From assembly GCA_002325645.1 (NCBI GenBank), contig DCSN01000014.1:1-5345 (forward strand): a stretch of 5,345 bases of DNA. Direction: 5' to 3'. Under the pieces are notes generated by a model. That model saw nothing but the letters and a program-made list of their open reading frames with translations. It searched no databases and was not told the DNA's origin. The translations under genes and the position numbers were made by a program. Numbering within the stretch: position 1 is the stretch's first letter; every line of letters starts with the position of its first letter. This stretch comes from Pseudanabaena sp. UBA1465. GTDB lineage: Bacteria > Cyanobacteriota > Cyanobacteriia > Pseudanabaenales > Pseudanabaenaceae. Below are positions 1 through 5,264 of the stretch, one piece after another.

Positions 1-1058
1 AATTCTTGTCCCTTATATTTAGCTTTTTTCCCACTATCGATAAAGCTCTTTTCAAGTTTGGTCATACGTCTTCTGGTGTCTTCTATGACTTTCTTTGCAC
101 CATATTTATTTAGATAATTTAATCCATCTTCCCCAAAAGTAGCAACCTCTTCGTAAAGTTTATTATCAACTTTGTCTATACTTTGATAAGTCTTAATAGC
201 CTTGTCTCCACCAATTTTTAGTAAAGTAGAAGTTTTCTTTCCAAAGGCTGTTCCGAATTCAATCAGTTCTTTGAAGTCAGCTATATTTTTGGAATTTTCC
301 AATAATTTAATAGTTGATGGGAGACCTACCTTTTCACTTAAACGACCAATATCAGAGAATAAACCTCCTAAATGGCTTAGGTCTTTCGTTTTAACAGCTA
401 TAGTTGCTCCCTCCTGCAAAGATTTGCCTAGCCAAGGTGGTATCTTACCCAACTTATTTGCTATTTTTAGAATAAAAATCCTAGATTTTGCTTCTACTGC
501 TACTGGGTTCATATTACTATATAATGCCAAGCCAGTTGTTAAGATTCCTAGTGAAGATAAAGCCGTAGAAACCTTGTCAACTTCTTTACCTTGGAAGAAA
601 TTGATCCCATTCTTTGCTAAATCACGGATATCACCTACAACAAGAAAGTCACCTAGGTCTGCTGCAATTTGACCAGAAACTTCATCACTTTCACCAGAAA
701 AGAATCCTGAATTTACTTTCCCAAGTGTGTAAAGCCAATCTTTACGAGTCTGTTGAATTTCATCTTTAATGCTTATGGCTTCAGGGGCTTCATTTACATA
801 GTCGTAGTCCATGAAATAAGACAGATAATCATCCGCTTCAACAAATTTCTTTTCTGCAACAAGCCCTTTAACTATTGGTAGGGGATCGATTCTGTCTAGA
901 TTATAAAAATCACTTTCAGCATTTGTTGGAGATACCCAAAAACCAAAAATAACAAAGAAAAAAATTGATAATATTAATGGTAATCTTTTCAGATTATCAA
1001 TATCAAATATCTTTTTGGAATTAGATTTTTCAAATATCAACAAGTCTTTTGAGTACAT
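1..1058 (-). CDS. Exported protein of unknown function, C-terminus beyond the left edge (partial)
   Basis: The frame is open from the ATG at 1058 to base 1, giving 352 complete codons and two extra bases with no stop. Residues 1-24 are a long charged N-terminal region. Residues 26-43 are a hydrophobic core rich in L, I and F. It ends in SPTNA before ES, a plausible signal peptidase I site after A47, so the protein is probably exported or membrane-anchored. The mature part is mostly helical. It contains the motif DFLVVGDIRDL (about 137-147), a hydrophobic stretch around 166-181 and a later motif ATFGEDGL (306-313). I have the impression that similar unnamed proteins with GD(I/V)RDL occur in other bacteria, but I cannot name a family. 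The GDIRDL segment also loosely resembles pre-toxin segments of polymorphic toxins, and any toxin domain would lie off the window. An in-frame TAG lies upstream. No Shine-Dalgarno is evident, and TTG codons 6-7 are weak alternative starts. The start is 78 bases after the stop of the coiled-coil gene, so co-transcription is likely. Confidence 0.8.
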   Translation of the reverse strand, partial: MYSKDLLIFEKSNSKKIFDIDNLKRLPLILSIFFFVIFGFWVSPTNAESDFYNLDRIDPLPIVKGLVAEKKFVEADDYLSYFMDYDYVNEAPEAISIKDEIQQTRKDWLYTLGKVNSGFFSGESDEVSGQIAADLGDFLVVGDIRDLAKNGINFFQGKEVDKVSTALSSLGILTTGLALYSNMNPVAVEAKSRIFILKIANKLGKIPPWLGKSLQEGATIAVKTKDLSHLGGLFSDIGRLSEKVGLPSTIKLLENSKNIADFKELIEFGTAFGKKTSTLLKIGGDKAIKTYQSIDKVDNKLYEEVATFGEDGLNYLNKYGAKKVIEDTRRRMTKLEKSFIDSGKKAKYKGQE

Positions 1059-1136
1059 AGATTTTATATTGCTTTTACAAAATGTAATGGTTAGCTAAGT
1101 CTTATAAGGCAGTTAAATAATTTAAGTAAAATCAAA

Positions 1137-1832
1137 CTATTTAAGAAGAGACTCTAACTCTTGTGATAATGATGTTTGCTCTTGTCTAATCGATTCTAAG
1201 CGGCTTAAAATCTCTGTAACTCGTTTTTGAATTTCAGTTTTTTGATTGTCATCATCTTTCTGCAAAGATTTTGAAATCAATAGCCAACTGTTAGAAAATA
1301 TCTTAAACGGATAGGTCAGAATAAATAGCCAAAACTTCTCAGTTATTCTAGATATCGCTCCTAGTAATCCTGAAAATAGAAATAGCCCTAACAGCAATAT
1401 CCCCAAAGATTGCAGAGGATGATTTATCAGCCAAACTAATTGAGGATGCTGATCAATCCAACCGTTCAAAGATGAGTTAATCGAAGCTTGAATACCGTCT
1501 GACAATGTTTGGTTTAAACTATCAATTTTTTCGATAGTAGTCTGTAAGGAGTCTTTTAGCGTATTCGTTGCATTAGTTATGCTATTGAGTAGCTGACCAC
1601 TTTTTTCTGTAACATTGCCTAGAGTGCTACTAGCGGCTTCAGTAATAGTGTCTTTTGCCCTTTCTGTAGCTTGATTGAGAGTTTCAACAGACTGACTGGT
1701 GCTTTCTAAGACCGTACTTTTAGTTTGCTGAACATTTTGATTAACCCTGTCTACAGCATTATCAATAAAGCTCTTAGCATTTTGTAGATTTTTTGTAACG
1801 TCTTCTGGTAGAGGAATTTGCATATCCAGCAT
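1137..1832 (-). CDS. Coiled-coil membrane protein of unknown function
   Basis: This 231-residue protein is not a family I can name. Residues 10-122 are almost pure amphipathic helix rich in N, Q, S, T, E and K, with no cysteine, as in coiled-coil or apolipoprotein-like helices. Residues 141-160 form a clear transmembrane segment (SLGILLLGLFLFSGLLGAI). A second hydrophobic stretch at 167-187 contains a proline and a lysine and may be a membrane hairpin or an interfacial helix. Residues 195-231 are a second coiled coil ending ELESLLK. There is no signal peptide, so the long helical part may stay in the cytoplasm if both hydrophobic stretches span the membrane. The LINHPL stretch before the membrane segment is reminiscent of other cyanobacterial hypothetical membrane proteins (recollection only). 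The start at 1832 is supported by AGGAGA six bases upstream. The second ATG, at codon 4, is too close to that site to be preferred. The gene is the middle member of the minus-strand operon, 10 bases from the gene before it. Confidence 0.85.
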   Translation of the reverse strand: MLDMQIPLPEDVTKNLQNAKSFIDNAVDRVNQNVQQTKSTVLESTSQSVETLNQATERAKDTITEAASSTLGNVTEKSGQLLNSITNATNTLKDSLQTTIEKIDSLNQTLSDGIQASINSSLNGWIDQHPQLVWLINHPLQSLGILLLGLFLFSGLLGAISRITEKFWLFILTYPFKIFSNSWLLISKSLQKDDDNQKTEIQKRVTEILSRLESIRQEQTSLSQELESLLK

Positions 1833-1838
1833 CTAATT

Positions 1839-1844
1839 TCTCCT
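1839..1844 (-). promoter_or_regulatory. Ribosome binding site AGGAGA overlapping the preceding stop codon
   Basis: On the minus strand the site reads AGGAGA, six bases before the ATG at 1832. Its first two bases are the last two bases of the TAG that ends the upstream gene (1845-1843). This stop-over-SD arrangement is typical of translational coupling. It decides the start of the coiled-coil gene and supports a shared transcript. It is also the only strong Shine-Dalgarno in this operon. Confidence 0.75.
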
Positions 1845-2385
1845 ATCGCTTTCCACAGGCATACTCTAGAGCTTTGTAAGGCGCACTTGGGTCTATACGT
1901 TGTTCTGCTGTATCTCTGAGAAGCTTGTTAACTTGCGTTTTGTTGACGTTATCATAGGTTAAATAATTTTCAATTTCTTCCGTATAGCAGTTACCAAACT
2001 TCGTGGAGTCTAAGTCTAAAACGACCTTGCCATTAGGTGTTTGACCAATCATTTTTGTGAAGTAAGTTACATTATTTCCTTGTCTTCCTATAGCATTCCT
2101 GATATAGAAAGTTACAGTGTTACCGTTTGAATCTGTGACATTACTAATCTTCACCAAATTTTTATTGGTGACTGATTTTGAATCTTGTGGCGTGCTGCTA
2201 CTATTTCCGAACTCTTGGCAGTCAGGACTGTTAGCTGCTAATTTTCCTAACTGCTTACAAGTTAATGCTTCAGAACTAGATGCAACAGGTATTGAAATAA
2301 TGAATAGAAGTATTCCCAAAGGTAGAAATGCTAGAGCAGAAATTACATTTATATTGAATCGTTGAGCTTTATTGATTGTTCCCAT
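1843..2385 (-). CDS. Small exported four-cysteine protein of unknown function
   Basis: This 180-residue protein starts with a short basic region (K6, R9). A hydrophobic core follows at about 14-34, ending in ASSSEA before LTCK, so it probably has a signal peptide cleaved near A40 or an uncleaved anchor. The mature part has four cysteines, C43, C56, C133 and C177, an even number that would suit two disulfides outside the cytoplasm. A Ser/Asn/Thr-rich linker (60-76) leads into a beta-rich region (77-126) and a helical C-terminus ending in ACGKR. The layout of a central Cys (GNCYTEE) plus a terminal Cys after a P-S motif faintly recalls small surface-adhesin proteins of the Adhesin_E type. This is inference, not an assignment. 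It is the first gene of the minus-strand operon and is translationally coupled to the coiled-coil gene. The ATG at 2385 has no clear Shine-Dalgarno, but no other Met gives a complete signal sequence. Confidence 0.8.
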   Translation of the reverse strand: MGTINKAQRFNINVISALAFLPLGILLFIISIPVASSSEALTCKQLGKLAANSPDCQEFGNSSSTPQDSKSVTNKNLVKISNVTDSNGNTVTFYIRNAIGRQGNNVTYFTKMIGQTPNGKVVLDLDSTKFGNCYTEEIENYLTYDNVNKTQVNKLLRDTAEQRIDPSAPYKALEYACGKR

Positions 2386-2680
2386 GAGTTATTAATTCTA
2401 AGTATTGATTGTTGAGATAACTACAAAAAAATACGAGCTTGAGATGCAAATCTAAGCTACTAAAAAAGATTCAATCGCTATACGGAAGAAGCAAGAAGAT
2501 GCTTAATCAAAAAAGGTGTAAACTTTTCAAAAAAATTTATCGAAACTACAGTTACCCTCCCCCTAGAATTGAGAATATCTGTCACTTTCGTTTTTTTTTC
2601 AATAAACTAAAAATATCACAAACAAAGGAGATTAGCAATACAAAAATTACTTTATATTGATGCGCTGTTACTAGATGCTC

Positions 2681-2712
2681 AAAATAAAAAAGCCGATCTA
2701 AACGCATAGACC
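2681..2712 (-). terminator. Possible weak intrinsic terminator after tRNA-Val
   Basis: Read on the minus strand, GGTCTA (2712-2707), a six-base loop and TAGATC (2700-2695) form a six-pair stem with one G-U. GGC, then TTTTTT (2691-2686) and ATTTT follow. The wobble is a G-U on the minus strand but an A-C mismatch on the plus strand, which favours the minus-strand reading. It lies about 100 bases past the tRNA 3' end. The stem is short and only moderately stable, so leaky termination into the left operon is possible. Confidence 0.35.
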
Positions 2713-2714
2713 TA

Positions 2715-2746
2715 CATCTTTTCACCCGTCATAGGGAAACAAGATG
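2715..2746. other. Imperfect hairpin with internal loop, possible small-RNA element
   Basis: CATCTT (2715-2720) pairs perfectly with AAGATG (2741-2746). Inside, CCC (2725-2727) pairs with GGG (2734-2736), leaving a symmetric 4x4 internal loop and a six-base apical loop. All pairs are Watson-Crick, so either strand could fold. On the plus strand it is followed by a T-rich run (2750-2766) and the 3' side carries GGGAAACA. It sits directly beside the six-pair stem at 2695-2712, making a tandem two-hairpin unit. Confidence 0.35.
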
Positions 2747-2813
2747 AGATTTTTGGTTTTTGGTTTGTTGGCACGGATTCGGTAAGGGAAAAGTAGCTAA
2801 AGGCTAGGAATTA

Positions 2814-2886
2814 TGGGCGCTGACGGGCTCGAACCGCCGACATTCTCGGTGTAAACGAGACGCTCTACCAACTGAGCTAAGCGCCC
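2814..2886 (-). tRNA. tRNA-Val, anticodon UAC
   Basis: The minus strand folds into a complete 73-base cloverleaf. The acceptor stem GGGCGCT pairs with AGCGCCC. The D arm is GCTC-AGTTGGTA-GAGC. The anticodon stem TCTCG/CGAGA holds the loop TTTACAC, giving anticodon UAC, which reads valine GUN codons. The variable loop is ATGTC and the T arm is GGCGG-TTCGAGC-CCGTC. The discriminator base is A (2814) and is followed by TAA, so the CCA end is not encoded and must be added after transcription. No intron is present. A promoter lies just upstream, and transcription runs toward the left operon. Confidence 0.97.
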
Positions 2887-2916
2887 TTTTTTATGGTCGT
2901 TTTTTTGACCTCAATT

Positions 2917-2947
2917 AATATAGCAGATAGCGATCGCATTTAGTCAA
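2917..2947 (-). promoter_or_regulatory. Sigma70-type promoter of tRNA-Val
   Basis: On the minus strand, TTGACT (2947-2942) is a five-of-six match to the -35 box. TATATT (2922-2917) is a good -10 box preceded by TGC, which makes it an extended -10. The spacer of 19 bases is longer than usual and contains a HIP1 octamer (2930-2937). Transcription should start near 2910, giving a leader of roughly 25 bases before the tRNA. The leader contains a small GGTC/GACC inverted repeat. Confidence 0.6.
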
Positions 2948-3231
2948 ATTTTTTTAGGCAATTTGGAAAATAATTTATTGATAGCCTTAAATCCTTGCTA
3001 ATCAAAGTGTCTAGGGACTCGCAATAAATCAAAGAACCCTCAGCCCACTATGCGATCGCTATTTCGATCGCTATGTTATTTAAGAACAGGACTTTTTTGA
3101 GTAATTGCGTTAAAGTTGAGAGGACTGCTTAAATTTAGATAGAGAAAGCCAAAATTGTTTCTTTCTTGCTAACGATTTCTTAACAAATAACCTATACAAT
3201 ATAGCGAAATGAGGCTAGACAGCGCCCAGCT
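2948..3231. other. Intergenic stretch between divergent tRNA-Val and the nuclease-like gene
   Basis: No reading frame of note is present. Apart from the tRNA promoter at its left edge, the stretch holds a HIP1 pair near 3052-3074 and AT-rich sequence. Before the plus-strand gene, TATACAAT (3193-3200) contains a -10-like hexamer, but no -35 hexamer lies at the right distance (TTGCTA at 3166 is too far). I therefore mark the promoter of that gene only as probable within 3160-3205. Confidence 0.5.
3193..3200 (+). promoter_or_regulatory. Candidate -10 element for the nuclease-like gene
   Basis: TATACAAT on the plus strand contains TACAAT, a five-of-six match to the -10 consensus, 31 bases before the ATG at 3232. 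No convincing -35 box is present. A start near 3207 would give a leader of about 25 bases. The leader contains GAGG (3211-3214), but that is too far from the ATG (17 bases) to be a normal Shine-Dalgarno. Confidence 0.3.
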
Positions 3232-4269
3232 ATGAGTAATATTTTCTTGCTGCCCCCCAACCTAAGTAAAAAGGAGCGTTTTGCCGCTTCTTGGGAATAT
3301 TTGCTAGAAAATATTCAAGATTTAGGACAGGAGTTTGTTGATTTTTTGACACAGCGATCGGGAAGGCGAAGTTCACCTTTTGTTAAAGCTGTTAGCTCTC
3401 CTTTTATATCGTCAGATGTGCAACCCGACTTGGTGCTGGAATGTCAAGACTTTGATATTATCTGCGACCATCGGTTAGAAAGCGAATTAAGTAAACATTC
3501 CCTAGAAGCATATTTTATTCTCGCTAAGTTTCAGTCAAAGCCCACCTATGTGGCTTTGATTAGCAATAGTTATTGTTTGATTGATGCTGAAATTTTGGCT
3601 AGTGAGGCAGCAAAGCTTTATTACTTGCAACCTCGTGATCAAATTAATTCTTCAATGCCATATTTTTGTTGGCAAGACTTGTATGCACTAGTTGCCCAAC
3701 GAGAAGAGCGCCTTGCTCATGAGTTTGCGGAATATATGCATTTCATGGATATGCAGCCTTGGCAACATAATCTATGGGGGGAGCTATTTATCAATCCTGA
3801 TGTAGCAAGAAGCTTTAGCGATCAATGGTCGCCAACAATAGATTATTTGCAAAAGCTGGAGATTGTCTCCAAACGGAGTGGGTATAGTGCTTTAGAGATT
3901 GTTTATCCTTTGCCTTGGTTACAGTTGCTTTATATTTATGCGGCAAGATCAATTCAGCACAATGATTTGCAGTCAGTTAGTCCTTATCTCGTCGCGACTA
4001 TTTGGATTAAGGGGGATGAATCGGATCATATTCGGGCTTTTCACGGTATTTCTGAGCAGTTCGCCTTGCCAGAAAATGATGCAGTGATCGTCGAAATCAG
4101 AGCCAGCCTAGCTGATGGTCTATGGATGATCAAAACTGGTAATCGCCCTAAGTTAGCTGCCACCTACTACACATCGCTCGATCGCATTGTTTCGACAGAT
4201 CATGAGCAAATGCAACAAAATTTACTAGCTTTCACCAAGGTTATCTTTGCTCACGCTAAAAATATCTAA
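3232..4269 (+). CDS. PD-(D/E)XK nuclease-like protein, catalytic motif altered
   Basis: This 345-residue protein looks cytoplasmic, with no signal or membrane segment. The N-terminal part (about 10-155) follows the pattern of PD-(D/E)XK nuclease-superfamily proteins common in cyanobacteria. A helix (ERFAASWEYLLE) comes first, then P65-D66 leading into the strand LVLEC. The strand FDIIC is followed by D79-H80-R81 at the acid-x-lysine position. A helix (SLEAYF) follows where many relatives have Q-x3-Y, then the strand TYVALIS. As I recall the family, the usual motif is E-H-K, so D-H-R here replaces the catalytic lysine with arginine and S90 stands at the Q position. Activity may be lost or altered. 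The C-terminal half (156-345) starts with QREERLAHEFAEYM and has no motif I can assign. An in-frame TAG at 3202 and the absence of other starts fix the ATG at 3232, though no Shine-Dalgarno is evident. The gene stands alone, divergent from tRNA-Val and convergent with the ABC gene, with a terminator right after its stop. The target, whether DNA repair, defence or none, cannot be read from the sequence. Confidence 0.8.
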   Translation: MSNIFLLPPNLSKKERFAASWEYLLENIQDLGQEFVDFLTQRSGRRSSPFVKAVSSPFISSDVQPDLVLECQDFDIICDHRLESELSKHSLEAYFILAKFQSKPTYVALISNSYCLIDAEILASEAAKLYYLQPRDQINSSMPYFCWQDLYALVAQREERLAHEFAEYMHFMDMQPWQHNLWGELFINPDVARSFSDQWSPTIDYLQKLEIVSKRSGYSALEIVYPLPWLQLLYIYAARSIQHNDLQSVSPYLVATIWIKGDESDHIRAFHGISEQFALPENDAVIVEIRASLADGLWMIKTGNRPKLAATYYTSLDRIVSTDHEQMQQNLLAFTKVIFAHAKNI

Positions 4270-4270
4270 C

Positions 4271-4305
4271 AATAAGAAAGGGACGCAAAGCGCCCCTTTC
4301 TTATT
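4271..4305. terminator. Bidirectional intrinsic terminator between convergent genes
   Basis: AATAAGAAAGGGACGC (4271-4286) pairs with GCGCCCCTTTCTTATT (4290-4305) around an AAA loop. This gives 16 positions with a single A-C mismatch (4283/4293). The A-rich 5' arm and T-rich 3' arm supply a U-rich tail in both directions, so one structure can end both transcripts. It begins just after the stop of the nuclease-like gene, and its last base is the first plus-strand base of the ABC gene's stop codon (4307-4305). Confidence 0.85.
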
Positions 4306-5198
4306 TAACAATTTCGAGTTAACTCGACATAGATATTTTCGAGGCGTACGGGTTGACGCATGATTGAGTCGATCGCGATGCCATCAAAATGCGCCAAAAT
4401 TTCTTTGAGTTCCATAGTTTTTGGTAGCCAAATCGTCAATTCGCGTCCATAGTGGCGATACTCAAAGCCAAGTTCGATCGCTCTGGCGATCGCTAAGTCT
4501 TCAGTGGGAGTACAAACAATGGCAATTTCTTCGGCAGACACATATTTACGCAGTTCTTCAAGACTACCTTCTGCTAACAGTTTGCCCTGTTTGATCACGC
4601 CAATACGCTGACAGAGGCGCTCCGCTTCGTCAAGTAAATGGGTAGTCAATAAAATGGCTGTATCTTGGCTACTCAAATTCCGAATTACGTCCCAAATCTC
4701 GTAACGAGCCTCAATATCTAATCCTGTGGTTGGTTCGTCTAGGACGACCAATTGCGGCTGGTGGACAAGGGCGATCGCCATGCTCAGGCGGCGCTGCATC
4801 CCACCACTGAGGGTGTCCGCAATACTATTAGCGCGATCGCCTAGCCCCACTAGGTCGAGGCAATATTTAGCTTGTTTGCGACAAACCTCTTCATTCAATC
4901 CATAGAGCCGTCCGAAAAATTGGAGGTTTTCGGCACAGGTCAGGCTCCTATAAAAAATATTTTCCTGTGGGGCAATACCAATCAGCGATCGCATCGCACC
5001 TGATGAAGTTTGACCATTGAGCTTAATACTGCCGCGATCGGCCTTGATCAAACCGCACAGAATACTAATGGTCGTAGTTTTCCCAGCCCCATTTGGTCCA
5101 AGTAAGCCATAGACTTCACCCGATTGAATTGCAAAGCTCAAGTCCTGCAAAACTTGCTTCTTTCCATAAGATTTACAGATTTTGCGAACCTCTAGCAC
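4305..5198 (-). CDS. ABC transporter ATP-binding protein (DrrA/CcmA type)
   Basis: This 297-residue nucleotide-binding subunit would power a membrane transporter at the inner face of the cytoplasmic membrane. All ATPase motifs are intact. They are Walker A GPNGAGKT (34-41), the Q-loop Q78 (APQEN), signature LSGGMQRR (130-137), Walker B LVVLDEP (150-156), D-loop GLD (159-161) and switch histidine H187 (TTHLL). The compact domain, LSGGMQRR form and GLDIEAR resemble the DrrA/CcmA/multidrug-export (ABC-2) group. ABC-2 exporters pair such a subunit with a separate permease. Residues 220-297 form a small C-terminal extension, as in DrrA-like proteins, ending TRNC. The substrate cannot be deduced. 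The start is GTG at 5198. Upstream the frame reaches TAA with no ATG, and only a weak AGAGAG lies before it. The 3' end meets the shared terminator, so no permease gene follows. GC is clearly higher than in the left operon (a hand count of 4441-4500 gave 32 of 60). Confidence 0.97.
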   Translation of the reverse strand: MLEVRKICKSYGKKQVLQDLSFAIQSGEVYGLLGPNGAGKTTTISILCGLIKADRGSIKLNGQTSSGAMRSLIGIAPQENIFYRSLTCAENLQFFGRLYGLNEEVCRKQAKYCLDLVGLGDRANSIADTLSGGMQRRLSMAIALVHQPQLVVLDEPTTGLDIEARYEIWDVIRNLSSQDTAILLTTHLLDEAERLCQRIGVIKQGKLLAEGSLEELRKYVSAEEIAIVCTPTEDLAIARAIELGFEYRHYGRELTIWLPKTMELKEILAHFDGIAIDSIMRQPVRLENIYVELTRNC

Positions 5199-5233
5199 GA
5201 ATATATCTAACTCTCTAACTAATTATTTTTAAA

Positions 5234-5264
5234 AGTATAGCAACCACTATTGCCAAATCCCCAA
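5234..5264 (-). promoter_or_regulatory. Candidate promoter of the ABC ATPase gene
   Basis: On the minus strand, TGC-TATACT (5242-5234) is an extended -10 box matching five of six bases of TATAAT. A weak -35 candidate, TTGGGG (5264-5259), lies 19 bases upstream. Transcription would start near 5227, about 29 bases before the GTG. The -10 is good but the -35 is poor, so the extended -10 would have to carry the recognition. It suggests the ATPase gene has its own transcript. Confidence 0.45.

Larger units (their letters stand above)
2386..2813. other. AT-rich intergenic stretch between the left operon and tRNA-Val
   Basis: I see no credible protein gene in these 428 bases. A K-rich frame on the plus strand (2439-2660, TTG start) has no ribosome site and no protein-like composition. 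The stretch holds two tandem hairpins near 2695-2746, a T-run for the minus strand and homopolymer-rich tracts such as the T9 near 2591-2599. The promoter of the left operon should lie in its left part, but no -35/-10 pair is convincing, so the operon may also depend on read-through from the tRNA promoter. Confidence 0.6.
2930..4992. repeat. Six dispersed HIP1 octamers (GCGATCGC)
   Basis: Exact palindromic copies lie at 2930-2937, 3052-3059, 4486-4493, 4771-4778, 4833-4840 and 4985-4992. HIP1 is a highly over-represented octamer in many cyanobacterial genomes, and this is the main taxonomic clue in the window. At 3053-3074 the ten-base string CGATCGCTAT occurs twice, 12 bases apart, with one copy inside a full HIP1. 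I found no exact copy in bases 1-2929. Confidence 0.9.

Noticed and set aside
202..672. 156-codon open frame on the plus strand
   Set aside because: It lies entirely antisense to the long minus-strand frame 1058-1, which has a signal peptide and sensible protein composition. The plus-strand product is S/P/F-rich with no domain pattern and no ribosome site.
2117..2365. 82-codon open frame on the plus strand
   Set aside because: It is antisense to the four-cysteine exported protein gene, with no motif and no ribosome site.
2386..2460. Promoter for the left operon (TTGCAT near 2449, TAGAAT near 2400)
   Set aside because: No -35/-10 pair with acceptable spacing could be found, and the AT-rich sequence gives many chance matches.
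2439..2660. 73-codon open frame on the plus strand starting with TTG
   Set aside because: The composition simply reflects A-rich DNA (K, N and I runs), and there is no Shine-Dalgarno before the TTG and no domain.
2794..2806. Small hairpin TAGC/GCTA just after tRNA-Val as its terminator
   Set aside because: The stem is only four pairs and the following T-run is short. The stem at 2695-2712 with six Ts is a better candidate.
3899..4087. 62-codon frame on the plus strand
   Set aside because: It is an out-of-frame shadow inside the nuclease-like gene.
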